A stretch of 64,000 nt of DNA from Ophioderma brevispina (lineage: Eukaryota; Echinodermata; Ophiuroidea; Amphilepidida; Ophiodermatidae), in contig JAMKCH010022259.1 of assembly GCA_023653785.1 (NCBI GenBank), positions 104,557 to 168,556 of the forward strand, read 5' to 3'. Below the pieces are notes generated by a model. It saw nothing but the letters and a program-made list of their open reading frames with translations. It did no database searches and was not told the DNA's origin. The number at the start of each line of letters is the position of its first letter. Position 1 is the stretch's first letter. The translations under genes were made by a program, and so were the position numbers. Shown in pieces: positions 23,152 to 34,640 of this stretch.

Positions 23152-24000
23152 GTGCATGATGGGAACGGTAGAGCATCGCGCCGCCGCTGCCACGGCTGCA
23201 TCGAAAAAGGTGACTCCGGGATGACGTCATTTTCCTTGAAAATTATACTTAAAGGAGGGTGACCCGATTTAAGTCTATTAATTTTCCATCTTGATAGAAT
23301 GGCCTTGACACCAAAACGCTGTAATGTTTAGCGCCGATATTTCAACCCATTTCTAAGTGAGAGCTAAAAACGTGATTTCGTAATCCCCAAAGAGTACTCT
23401 CAGTGTAAAATTAATATTGGTCGACCAAAATGGGGCATAATTTCGATCATAACATCCAAACCAAACATCCTTAAGCCCTAAGAGTTCACAGGGTAAAAGA
23501 GAAAATAGTAGCTTTCTTCTGATACCACACTTTTGACCACTAAGTGCATGATGGGAACGGTAGAGCATCGCGCTGCCACCGCCGCTGCCACGGCTGCATC
23601 GATATAGGTGACTCCGAGATGACGTCATTTTCCTTGAAAAGTGCATGATGGGAAATGCGTAAATGCCGATACATAGTGCATGATGGGATACTATCAATGA
23701 TCGCGCAAATGCCATATTGCATGATGAGAAATGGAATACTGTCAATGGTTAACAATAAAGTGCATAATGGGAACGGTAGAGCATCGCGCCGCCGCCGCTG
23801 CCACGGCTGCATCGATATAGGTGACTCAGGGATGACGTCACTTTCATTGAAAAGTGCATGATGGGAAATGGCCATTACATGTTACATGACGGAAATGCCG
23901 ATTACATAGTGCATGATGGGAAATGGGAAACTATCAATGGTGGGAACGGTAGAGCATTGCTGCATCGATATAGGTGACTCCGGGATGACGTCACTCTCGT
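23152..24000. repeat. Tandem/dispersed repeat with CRE and ZNF143-like motifs, four main copies
   Basis: The unit runs GTGCATGATGGGAACGGTAG, AGCATCGCGCCGCCGCTGCC, ACGGCTGCATCGATATAGG, TGACTCCGGGATGACGTCA. Main copies start at 23152, 23544, 23760 and 23939 (the last internally deleted). A remnant occurs at 24385-24425. Palindromic TGACGTCA lies at 23222, 23620, 23833 and 23986. The word TGCATGATGGGA also recurs outside the full units at 23641, 23676, 23854 and 23909. Confidence 0.88.
23248..23540. mobile_element. Dispersed MITE-like repeat, family II, copy 1
   Basis: From CTTAAAGGAGGGTGACCCGA to about 23505 this aligns in inverted orientation with 49925-50225. Shared words include GGTCTTGAC/GGCCTTGAC, GAGAGCTAAAAA and ACCAAAATGGGGC. 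It lies between repeat copies 1 and 2 of the CRE array, which suggests insertion into that array. Confidence 0.6.
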
Positions 24001-24245
24001 TGAAAACAATAATAATAATGATGACTTATAAAGCGCAAGTAATGATTGTTTGCACTTGCAAATTGAAAAAAAAGAATGCAGATCCGATAAAACTATTTCA
24101 GTTGACATTATTTGACATTATGACCATAATGTGTCACAAAATGCACCAAAATTGAATGACCATCTGATCACAAAATGTACCAAAAATGCACCAAAATTGA
24201 ATGACTATCTGATCACAAAATGTACCAAAATTGAAGAACTATCTA
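24001..24245. repeat. SINE-tail-like fragment and 50-bp tandem repeat
   Basis: AATAATAATAATGATGACTTATAAAGCGC at about 24006-24034 resembles the 3' part of the SINE family. From 24135 to 24243, CACAAAATGCACCAAAATTG followed by AATGACCATCTGAT repeats about 2.5 times. Confidence 0.55.
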
Positions 24246-24431
24246 CTATCTGCGTATGTTAACTTTGTGATACGGTTTATTATTATTATTATTAGTGGCT
24301 ACCGTTGTTTGTTTACATTTTGCCGTGTCGGCCTCTTAACTCAACGGCATGCCGAGGTCCGGAGTCACCTATATGAGCTTACAGGGCATCGCGCCCGCTT
24401 CCACGGCTGCATCGCGGTTTTCTTTGACAGG

Positions 24432-24530
24432 TTGAGCTTCACGGCGCCGCCGCAGCTCGCTTTTAAAAAGGTGAAACTTCGCGGCGCCGCCGCAGCTCGC
24501 TTTTAAAAAAGGTGAAGCTTCGTGGCGCGG
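24432..24530. repeat. GC-rich 45-50-bp direct repeat
   Basis: CGGCGCCGCCGCAGCTCGCT followed by TTTAAAAAGGTGAA occurs twice, and a third partial copy follows. It resembles in style the GC-rich satellite motif at 29-39 kb. Confidence 0.65.
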
Positions 24531-24798
24531 CCAAAATGGTTGGGTATTCTAAGGTTTAGCCAAAATATAAATTTCAAAATAAATACAAAATACCTCATGT
24601 CAATGCAAAAGCAAATGTCTTTTCTCGTGGGAAAACTACACTTAGACCAGGTCTAACTTTAGACCCGGTTTAACTCTTATATACATACGGACCTTTCGAA
24701 ATTTCAACCAGGGAGCCAACAAGTGAACATCTCGTATAATATGCCAATGGAAAACAGTTCAACTGATTCAAAGGCCAATGTGTAAGGTTAATTATAAT

Positions 24799-24929
24799 AT
24801 TGCAAAACGAAACGAAAACAGAACCCATTGGATACACGCTTTATTCCGTTATGCAAGTTATGTCATGGCATGACGGAATAAAGGCGTGTAATCCAATGGG
24901 GAATTCTGTTTCGTTTCGTTTCGCAAATT
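24799..24929. repeat. Long imperfect palindrome (about 60-bp arms)
   Basis: The left arm (GCAAAACGAAACGAAAACAG, CCATTGGAT-ACACGC, TTATTCCGTTATGC) is mirrored by the right arm (GCATGACGGAATAAAGGCGT, GTAATCCAATGGG, CTGTTTCGTTTCGTTTCGC) around a short centre near 24865. It may be a foldback element or a cruciform-prone site. Confidence 0.85.
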
Positions 24930-25823
24930 ACAGTAAAGCCCATGTGTATGCTGGAGTTTTCGCTTGGGAAATACAGCATGGCAATACACAAGGTATCATC
25001 CAACCAGTGTGTGTATTTTCCAGAAATTCTCACAGGCCACGCGATGTGTTCAAAGCGGCACGCGCTTGAATTGGGAGACAACGTGCCCCATAGGCGATGG
25101 TAACCCGCACATTCAAGCTATTCTCCCCATTGACTAGTCTATTTTCTCGTTATCGTGCACGTTTAAATGCTATTTTGGGGCGATGCCATAGCGGGGAGTG
25201 AGTAGTGTCCTTTTTTATATTTCAGTAATTTTGTTGAACTTTTAGTCTTGTTTTTTGCAACCCTGCCCTTAAACACTCATTTTCTTATTAAAAACGAAAG
25301 CTATTCAAGCCGAACTACAATGCTCCAATCCGTACACAAGTAATACAACAACCATAGATAAGGTGTAATAGTGGTGCACCATAGTGTGCACAACATCTAC
25401 TTATTTACAAACAGGTGCCATAAGGCAGAGGAACATGTTATTGGTAGCGTTTTACTGTACTTGATTTGGTTTAAAGGCTGACTTAGAGATTCGGAAATAT
25501 AATTATTTGTATATTAATTAAAAATTAAGTAAAAACGAACTAAAGAGTGTCACCTTCTAAAATGCTTACTCCAAAGTTTTAGATGAATCGGATTTTTCGT
25601 TTTGAGTTAGTAAACAACTTATGATAGTATATCAATACCCATTAGGATAATTATATATAACAAAAATTCCGGATCCGTAATGTTATTACAAAGTTGTTAT
25701 TTTGTATATGAAGAAAACGATTTCAGCTTAGCTAGTTCCACAGTGAAGTAGTATGTGGACAAGCATATGTGCAAAAAACCGATTTGTTAGAAATTGCGGG
25801 CGCCATCCTCGAAATCTCTGAGT

Positions 25824-25925
25824 AGTATGTATGTACAATGTTGTATGTATGTATGTATCATGTGATGTGTGGGTATGTATATGTATGTATGTATGTATGT
25901 ATGTATAATGTATGTATGTATGTAG
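25824..25925. repeat. TATG microsatellite
   Basis: Interrupted GTAT/TATG repeats. Confidence 0.9.
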
Positions 25926-26146
25926 CGTACATTTAATACTTGTGGGGTGAGTCTTAAGTTAAATGAACACTTGTGGGGTAGGTAACATTGTGGGGTGATT
26001 TAACATGTGGGGGTGATTGTAACGGAATAACCTCCACACTAGTATTTGGGTTTATTCGTAAAAGAATATGTGAAGACTAAAAAAAAATGTCTGTAGTGTC
26101 AGTTTTGTATAACAATTTTCCATTTACCACCCACATGTAGCTCATA

Positions 26147-26318
26147 AGCCTGTATGTATGTATGTATGTAGGGTATGTATTTCTGATGTAATGTATGTCA
26201 TGTATGTATGTATGTAGTATTATGTATGTAGTTGTATGGTGTATTATGTATTTATGTAGTATGTATGTATGGGTGTATGTAGTATGTATGTATGTAGTAC
26301 TTATGTATTGGATGTATT
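26147..26318. repeat. TATG microsatellite, interrupted
   Basis: TATGTATGTATGTAG-type repeats with substitutions. This is the reverse complement type of the CATA array at 14.2 kb. Confidence 0.88.
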
Positions 26319-28519
26319 CCAACGTGACTACAATTTTTACTCTTTTAGTGATCATAAACATAGAGTAAGCATAAGAAAAGTGCTCCGCAAGGACGTTTCC
26401 ATAAACATGGGTCCCAATTTCAGTTCGCGTGTATATCAAAGACTTGTTTACGAGTAATTTTGAGTATAACAATGGGTCCTTTCATACTGCAATCTTTGGG
26501 TTTTTGGCAAAATTCAGTAAATTTTGGTTTAAAATCAAATTAATCTTTTTCAATCTTGAGAAAATTTGGTCAACAAAATCAATCTTGCAATTGTCATGAA
26601 CTCTATACTAAAACTTGAGCGACGTTTGGCTCTCATCAGATCTTATACATTGGAATTCCCGTTTTTCTTAAAGTTGTAAATATATAGCGTCTACCCCCCC
26701 TCCCGTTTGTTCCTTCTGCGGCAAGAATTCCACAAGTTTTGATACTATCATGTGTGTTACAGAAAAAATGGCGAAGTGTATAGTTTGTCTTTTGGAATAT
26801 TTGTCGTTAAATTATAAAATATGGGCGACCAAGCGTTTTACGCGATTTTTCTCGACCAAGCAATTTAAGTGCATTGTCCACAAATTTCGGGGTCTGATAA
26901 TGACTTTGATAGTAACTACCAAATGCACTTGATATTAATTGCGCGCTCAATTTTGGTTACAAATTGATTAACCAAACCAATATATTAATATGGATACCAT
27001 CGATAACTTTGGGATCAAACCTTGCCGCATTATGTATCGATACCCTGGGAGATAGAGCATCATGGATCATCACACAATCACTGTTTCACCTATGCATAGA
27101 CATGATAGAACTATAAAATAATAGCTAAATACCCGATATGAATCACTGTCAAATGCACGCGCTGCGTTTTCCCCTCAGGACGCCTCAAGAATGGCGCGTA
27201 AATCAACAAAGATTCGTAACATCGTCCTACGTCTCATCCCATTCATATTTATTACTGGTATTGTCTCATATCAATAACCACCAAATAGCCTCAAGAAATT
27301 TTATTCTATAATAATTGGTTTAAGCCTGTAGCATTTTATAGTGACCATGACAGAGTTAACCTATTGACTATTTTACTGATACTAAAGGCCTAGATAATAA
27401 ACGCTCAATACCAGCATATTTTTGAATAATTGAAGATTGTTGTGTTTTATTGTGAAATGGTCCTGTAAATGAATAAATACCCATGGTTATTGAGCGTTGA
27501 AAATTGCTTGAAATCTGAATGTGGTTGAAGTGTTAGAAAAAAGCCGAGGACTACGCGATATTTTAAGACCCGAAGGACGGTAATGTCTTTTATTCCAAAA
27601 GTTTAAAGGAAAAGTACTCGGATAATGTTGGACAATTTTGATTAAGCAATCGTTATCTCTGATATCTACAATTCATTAATCGGTTGACGTTGCAAATTCC
27701 CCGTCTTTAATTGTGTACCTGCAACTGTAGTTATACTGGTTCCTAGCATATTCCGTATGGTTGCAATGCTCCTTACTCCGTGCGTAATAATTTGAGTACT
27801 TATTGAGCGATTTTTGGAGTCTTTTTGGAGGCATTTGGTACCTAAGAGTGATATAGGTATCTATAAGTAAGCTAAGTTGGCGTAAGCTTTCAAAATTTAG
27901 ATAAGAGTTCATTTACTGGGCATGCCAAAATAGGATAGAAACTCTATGAAAAAAAAACCCCCCCCCCCCAACACCAAAAGTTTTGTAGCAATTTGTGACT
28001 TTTGTTATATCCACCCTCACATGACTTAATTAGCGCGAGTCCGTCTCGATAATATCGATGGGTCAGTGCCACAAAATCTTTTCTAGAATAGCTCCCCTAT
28101 GCGAAGTTTTGCATGATTGGACAAACCTATTCAGCATGATTCGCTCGTGCCCAACATCACAAAGGGAGCTATTGGAGATTATGTTACCGTGGCACTGACC
28201 CTTAGACATTCTTATCCGTTTACACTTAACGGCGATGATAATCTAACAGTGAGATAAATCCGATGAGTAATGTTACAACGTTTGTGTCCTTGCTAATCCC
28301 TCGCCTATAGGATAATTTCGTAGATAGCATAATTATGTTTAACCCTTCGCACCTACATATGATAACGTATTCCATATCACACGATAGCACTGTTTAAAAT
28401 GGTGGTTAACATTTACACAACTGTTTGCAATTAGCAAAGGTTGGTAAAATGTGTCGCAAAGTTGTGTAATTATACACAACATTTAAACTTGTTTATACAC
28501 TTAACCAACTTTAGCAATA

Positions 28520-28536
28520 CCCCCCCCCCCCCCCCC
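28520..28536. repeat. 17-base C homopolymer
   Basis: Uninterrupted C run. Confidence 0.95.
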
Positions 28537-28853
28537 ACATATAAACGAGTAGTGTATGTGCATTTACACCAACCATTTAAACAATGTGGTAATGTTGTTA
28601 GTATGTTTGCTCTACCGAACGCCCCCTTTTTCAATAATGTGGTAATGTCGTATCCCTCAATATAGCAATGTTATACGTCATTTGCATTTGCTTATTGGCT
28701 CCAACCTAAGGCTCCGCCCATTGATGATCACTGGCAGTTTACTCCCGACCTTACCCTAACTCGTGATTTGCTCTCAGTCTCTAAAATTTTCATTTACACT
28801 ATTAAAAATCAGGCATCCACCACTTGTGTACTCGCTGGTGTTTAAAGGATTAT

Positions 28854-28881
28854 GGGGGGGGGGGGGGGGGGGGGGGGGGGG
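28854..28881. repeat. 28-base G homopolymer
   Basis: Uninterrupted G run. It can form G-quadruplex structures, and its length is unreliable in any assembly. Confidence 0.95.
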
Positions 28882-28912
28882 TGGAGTACCTTTAGAATAC
28901 CCTACCACACAG

Positions 28913-31580
28913 CAACAGCGCGAAGCTACACCTTTTATCAACAGCAACGGCGACAGCGCGAGTGCTAATTAGTGCATGACATACTGGCTGTTGAAAATAG
29001 GTGTTTTATTGCGAGTGTTTTCGACAGTGGCGGTAAACCTAATTACTGGCCGCAACTTCTACGTCTAACAGTTAGGACTACTCATCGAAAATATTGCAAC
29101 TGGATATGATTTTTTATATTGCAACGTTTTATCAATGATGATTATTTCTTTACACATATCGACCTTTGGGTGAGTTCCAATTAACCCTGAAGATTTTCCC
29201 CATTGTGGTCGTGTCGAGTTGTTATATCCCGTTGAGTCATTTTGTATCAAACGCTAAAGGAAGGGGTTTGGACTCCCACCTCTACCTTTTTAGAATTGGG
29301 CAGCGGGGGGCGACAGCGCGAAGTCAACCTTTATGAAAAGTTTGGCAGCGGCGACAGCGCGAATTAAATTGGACCTTTTAAAAAATTGGATGTTTCGGCG
29401 ACAGCGCGAAGCTCCAGATTTTGTAGGCACCAGCGGCGACAGCGGCCAACAGCGCTAAAGATTGTTGTTCTAGCCCGTGAGTCATTTTGTATCAAAAGGC
29501 GAGTGAAGGGGGTTTGGGACCCCCACCTCCTCCTCTTTCAAAAAATGTGGCAGCGGCGACAGCTCGAATCTCCAGATTTTACAGGCAACAGCGGCGACAG
29601 CGGCCAAACAGGCGTTGATGATTGTTTTTCTGGTCCATTTATTCATTTTTATCAGAGGACTAAGGAAGGGTTTTGAACCCCCACCGCTACCTGTTTAGAA
29701 ATTGGGCACGGCGACATCCGCAAAGTTCAACCTTTATGAAAGTTTGGCAGCGGAAACAGCGCGAAATTGACCTTTTACAAAAGTGGGATGCGGCGACAGC
29801 GCGAGCTCCAGAATTTTGTATGCAACGCGGCGACAGCGGGCAGCAGCGCTAATGATTGTTTTTCTAGCCTGTTGAGTCATGTTGTGTATCAAAAGACTAA
29901 GGAAGGGGTTTGGACGCCCCCCCCCCCCACTTCCTCCTGTTTAAAAAGTGGGCAGCGTCGACAGCGCGAATGCTCGATTGACGGCACAGCGGCGACAGCG
30001 GCAACATCGTGAATGATTGTTGTTCTGTCCATTGATCAATTTTTTCAGAGGACTAAGGCAGGCGTTTGGACCCCCACCTCTACCTGTTTAGAAATTTGGT
30101 CAGCGCGAACAGCGCGAAGTTCAACCTTTATAAAGTTGGGCATGTCGACAGCGCGAAATGGGACTTTAAAAAAAGTGGATGCGGCGACAGCGCTAATTTT
30201 GACCTTTTAAAAAAGTTTGATGCGGCGACAATCGTGAGCTCCCGTTATTTGTAGGCAACAGCGGCGACAGCGGCAATAGCGCTTATGATTGATTGTTGTT
30301 TGAGCCCATTGAGTCATTTGTTTCAAAAGACTAATGGGGGGAAGGAAAGGGGGTTTTGGAGCCCCCCACCTCCTCCTGTTTTAAAATTGGGCAGGCGACG
30401 ACGTGCGAAGCCAGGTTTTACAGGCAACAGCGCGACAGCGGCAAAAGCGAGAATTATTTAGTTGATTCATTTTTATCAGAGGACTAAGGAATGGGTTTTC
30501 CCCCTATCTCTACCTATTTAAAAATCGGATGCGTCATCCAGCCCGCAACTAAGCTTCAACTTTTGCAGGCAACCGCGGCTCCAGCGGCAACAGCGCGATG
30601 TTGTAGTGTTCTAAAACACTGGGTCATTTTGAATCATAGGACTAAAAAAGGGTTGGACCCCTTCACCCACCATTTTGTTTACAAGTTGGGCAGCGACGAC
30701 AGCGCTACTTCCACCTTTATGAAAAGTTGACTGCGTCGACGGCGTGAAAGTGGCCTTTAAAGAAGTGGATGCGTAACAGAGCGAAGCTTCAGATTTACAG
30801 GCAACAGCGGCGACGCGGCAACAGCGTCGGATGTTCTAGCCAAAAGTTTATGACTCCGAACTATTTGGCTGTATGTATCCATTCGATTATAAGAAATGGT
30901 AAAACACTTGTTCCAGTTTTACCCTTCAAGAACCAAAGGGTTTTGTTTGGCTCGTATCCACAAGCCATTGGTAATGGTATTACCAAAAGGGTACTATCCC
31001 CATACGTACGCAAGTAATCATAAGCGCTGTTGTTATACATTATTAGTATTCACAAATACTGCCATAGGCTTTTCTTCCCTATCCAGGTGTAGTTGGGGCT
31101 AAATACGATATTTCATGACTTGCATCTTTGGTGATTAATAGGGGATTTTAAGTATATAAAGTTTTGATAGAATCTTGATAGAATGGACTTCATTGCCAAC
31201 CCCCATCTATTAAGTGACTTCGGCGAATAGAATCTTTGAAGACGACCCCCCCAGTTCCACCCTTGTTTAGAAAATTGTCAATGTTTACAAACATGTTCAA
31301 TATCTACATTTGAGCATTACATATGAATTTCAATTAAGAAGGATAGCTTTAAAGAACGACCCATCTTCTCCCTTATATTTGTTAAAGTTGGAGGTGCATT
31401 TCATGACCTCATAAATACTCGTACCTTGGAAATATTTTTATTTGCCGTGAAACAACGATTCAACTTCACCCTTGCTTGTTTTGGAAACACATTAAGAATG
31501 ATTGGCAGCGGCGACAGCGCTAAATTAAAAAAGTCTGATGCGCGACAGCGCGAAGCTCCAGATTTTTAGGCAACAACTTA
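28913..31580 (+). repeat. GC-rich satellite array, plus orientation
   Basis: The core GGCAGCGGCGACAGCGCGAA recurs more than twenty times in degenerate form. Linkers are GAGTCATTTTGTATCAAA, GACTAAGGAAGGGGTTTGGA, CCCCCACCTCTACCTGTTTA and ACCTTTTAAAAAAGT. The GAGTCATTT linker lies near 29233, 29481, 29875, 30310 and 30620. A variant (TTCATTTTTATCAGAGG) lies near 29643, 30030 and 30474, so two unit types alternate. Units differ mainly by small indels. Open frames rich in Ala, Thr and Gln are repeat translations. Confidence 0.85.
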
Positions 31581-31806
31581 GAAGGTCATTAAATTGACTT
31601 AATTGCGGGTTGAAGACATACAACTGCTATGCTGGTAAAGCATGGTTAGAAGACATTTTAATTGCGGGTTAAAGAACGCTTTCAACTTCACATTTTGCTT
31701 GACATTTAAACTACTTAGTTCTCCAGGTAGACAAGGATTTATATTTATTAATCTTTCCCTGGGAGATTTGCCAGCGCACGATAGTGTTGAAAAAAAAACC
31801 CATGTG

Positions 31807-31878
31807 CCTTGGCCGGATTCGAACCGGCGACCTTCGTATTACCTGGCACGACGCTCTAACCACCTGAGTGCTATCAAG
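31807..31878 (-). tRNA. tRNA-Thr(UGU)-like sequence, array copy 1
   Basis: On the minus strand there is TAGC-CTCAG-TGGTTAGAGC (D arm and A box, with one inserted base pair of difference), and TCGTG ... TACGA as a five-pair anticodon stem. The T arm GCCGG-TTCGAAT-CCGGC pairs perfectly. In this copy the anticodon loop has two extra bases. In the other copies it reads CATGTAA, giving anticodon TGT. The 5' acceptor strand is irregular. Confidence 0.55.
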
Positions 31879-32104
31879 CAGGGTTGGTAGAAGACTATAG
31901 ATACATCTATAGGTGTTAGGTTCGAAAGGTTGTCCCTTCGCTTTCCTAGAAGATAGCATCAGAACTGTATATTTAAACAATTACGATTTATTTTGTTTTG
32001 AAATTTAAACTACTTAGTTCTCCAGGTTGACAGGGATGTATATATTTATTATCTTTCCCTGGATATTGCCAGCGACGATAGTGTTGAAAAAAAAACCCAT
32101 GTGC

Positions 32105-32176
32105 GCTTGGCCGGCATTCGAACGCGGCGACCGTTCTATTACATGCACGACGCTCTAACCAACTGAGCTATCAAGC
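32105..32176 (-). tRNA. tRNA-Thr(UGU)-like sequence, array copy 2
   Basis: TAGCTCAGTTGGTTAGAGC matches the D arm/A box. The loop CATGTAA gives TGT, with A instead of the usual T at position 33. GCTTG/CAAGC can pair at the acceptor end. The T stem is disturbed by small indels. Confidence 0.5.
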
Positions 32177-32404
32177 AGGGTTGGTCAAAGAGCGATAGAT
32201 CATCATATAGGTGTTAGGTTCGAAAGTGTCCTTCGCTTTCGTCGGATAGCATCAGATATGTATATTTAACATAGACGATTATATTTGTTTTTGAAATTTA
32301 AACTACTTAGTTCTCCAGGTAGACATGTGATTATATATTTATTAATCTTCCCTGGAGATTGCCAGCCCGCAACGATAGGTTGAAAAAAAAAAAAAACCAT
32401 GTGC

Positions 32405-32476
32405 GCTTGGCCGGATTCGAACGCGGCGACACTTCGTATTACATGCACGATGCTCTAACCACTGAGCTATCAAGGC
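32405..32476 (-). tRNA. tRNA-Thr(UGU)-like sequence, array copy 3
   Basis: TAGCTCAGTGGTTAGAGCA matches the D arm/A box, CATGTAATACGAAG the anticodon arm. TTCGAATCCGGCCAAGC gives an intact B box and acceptor 3' strand. Confidence 0.5.
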
Positions 32477-32705
32477 AGGGTTGGTAGAAGAGCGATGATA
32501 CCATCTATAGGTGTTAGTTCTGAAAGGTGTCCTCTCTTTCCTATCGGAGAGCATCAGAATGTATATTTAACATATACGATTATATTTGTTTTGAATTGAA
32601 ACTACTTGAGTTCTCCAGTGGAAGACAAGGATGTATATATTTATTAACTTTCCCTGGAGATGCCAGCGCCGAATTAGTGTTGAAAAAAAAAAAAAACCCA
32701 TGTTC

Positions 32706-32762
32706 GCTTGGCCGGATCGGACCTGCGACCTTCGTATACATGCACGACCCGCCTCCCTAACC
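32706..32762 (-). tRNA. tRNA-Thr-like sequence, array copy 4, 5'-truncated
   Basis: The anticodon arm (TGCATGTATACGAAGG) and a damaged T arm (GTCCGATCCGGCC) remain. The D arm is missing and is replaced by the next satellite. Confidence 0.4.
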
Positions 32763-32765
32763 TTT

Positions 32766-34640
32766 CACATTTGCTTGTTTTGGACACACGTTAAGAATGT
32801 TGCAACTTAGAAGGAACACTAAATTAATCTTTGTTTTCTAAAGGATAATAATTGAGTTTTTTGTAAGTATCAATATGAAGTATTCCAAATATTCTAACAC
32901 GTTCAGAAATTATTCCATTAGAAGGATCCATTAATGGATCTTTGTTTACTTTCACCCTTGTGCGTTTTATTCAGTCTTGTTATGTCAATTTCATGCCAGT
33001 AAATTATGTTTAGAACATTTTAATTGCGGGTTAAAGAACGATTCAACTTCACCCTTGCTTGCGTTTAGAAACATGCTCAATTTTTAAAACATGTTTATAC
33101 TTGCTTTTGTACTTAGACATATGATTTATCTTAAGAAGGATTATTTTAAAGAACGACCTTCTTCACATTGTAAGCAGTTTATCACAGTTAAAGAACGAGT
33201 CAACTTCACCTCTTCACCCTTGTTTAAAACATTCTCAAGTTTACAAACGTGGTTCAATATCCTATACAGTGGTGTGATTATATAATGTTTATATTAAAGG
33301 TTCTTTAAGAACGACCTCTCTTTTGCCTTATAAACATTTATTTACGAGTTAAGAACTTCACCTTGCTGTGTTTTTGTTTTGGAAACACGTTAAGAATGAT
33401 TCAATTAGAAGGATCTTCATTGACTTTGAAGAAACGACTCCTCTCACCTCTGTTTAGAAAACATGCTAAATGTTTACAAAACCTGTTCATATCTACAGTT
33501 TGTGATTACATATGGATTTAATATTGAGAAGGATATCTTTTAAGATCGACTCATCTTCACCCTTGAAACATTTTATTTTGCGGTTAAAGAACGATTCAAC
33601 TTCACCTTGCTTGGTATGGAAACACTCTATGATTCTATTAAAGGATCCTTAAATTGAATCTTTGTTTTTACCTTCACCCTTGTTGGTTTTATTCCTGATT
33701 GGTATTTGTTTTCAAAGAACGGGTTCCAAATATTCTAAATTGTGACTAGAAAACCTGGTACTTTGTTTCTAAAGGAGATACTAATGGGTTCACGATCGAG
33801 TAATTATTTTCTAGAAAATGTTTGAATTGCGGGTTAAAAACGATTCAACTGCGATGCGAGTAATTTGTTAGAAAACATTTTTGTGTTATAGAACGATTCA
33901 ACTTAACCCTTGCTTGTTTTGGAAACACGTTAGGAATGATCAACTTAGAAGGACATTACATTGGAATTTTCGTTTCCAAATAATCTAAATTTGACTATAA
34001 AGAAAACCTGGTAACTTTGTCAAGAAAAGCGTAGAAAACACGTTAAATGCGTTACAACATGTTAAATTTAAGATTTTTGTTTAAAAGAACGCACCCACCT
34101 TGGTATTGGTATTTAAACATGTCAATTGCGATCCGAGTAAACTATGTTAGAAAACATTTTCATTGCGGACATTTTAATTCCGGGTTAAAGAACGATTCAA
34201 CTTCATCCTTGCTTGTTTTGGAAACGTTGAGAGTGGTTCGACTTAGAAGGATCATTATTGAATCTTTGTTTTCTGAAAATGATGAATGGGAGTTTTGTAA
34301 GGATCATAATTGCGATACTAGTAAATTATGTTTAGAAACTTTTTCATTTCGGGTTGGCGGAAATTTTATTGGGTTAAAGACGATTCAACTTCACCCTTTG
34401 CTTGTTTGGAAACATTTTTAAAACTTAATAGTGAATTCTACTAAGAAGGATCATTAAATTGCATCTTTGTTTTCTAAAGAAGGATATAATGGCGTCTTTG
34501 TAAGGATCATATTATTGAGTATTGTTTCTCAAGAACCATTTCAATTGCCAGAAAACCTGTAGTCTTAGTCAAAAGAGTGTAGAACACTGTTAATTGCGTT
34601 TACAAAACATTTAAATGTTAAGAGTTGCACTGTTAAAATG
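32766..34640 (+). repeat. AAGAACGATTCAACTTC satellite array
   Basis: ATTGCGGGTTAAAGAACGAT, TCAACTTCACCCTTGCTTG, TTTTGGAAACACGTTAAGAA, TTAGAAGGATCATTAAATTG and AATCTTTGTTTTCTAAAGGA recur in that order around 33030, 33350, 33590, 33890, 34190 and 34380. Single copies also lie among the neighbouring arrays (31440-31700 and 35815-35950). Small indels are frequent. Confidence 0.8.

Larger units (their letters stand above)
24930..28515. other. Unassigned AT-rich sequence with two TATG microsatellites
   Basis: TATG-rich runs lie at 25824-25925 and 26147-26318, and a C run near 27958-27970. No gene or TE boundary was recognised. The minus frame at 26077-26472 (131 codons) is built over the second microsatellite. 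Confidence 0.4.
31620..32765 (-). repeat. About 300-bp tandem repeat carrying a tRNA-Thr-like sequence, four copies
   Basis: The unit on the plus strand is TTTAAACTACTTAGTTCTCC, ...TTTATTAATCTTTCCCTGG, GATAGTGTTGAAAAAAAAACC, then a reverse tRNA-like block, then TATAGGTGTTAGGTTCGAAA and GCATCAGA-TGTATATTTAA. The tRNA blocks begin near 31807, 32105, 32405 and 32706. Confidence 0.85.

Noticed and set aside
23353..23875. Minus frames of 111-130 codons with repeated ISHHALF peptides
   Set aside because: They are translations of the CRE-bearing repeat.
29386..30260. Ala/Thr/Gln-rich frames suggesting a repeat protein
   Set aside because: They come from the CAGCGGCGACAGCG satellite, and frames break at every unit.
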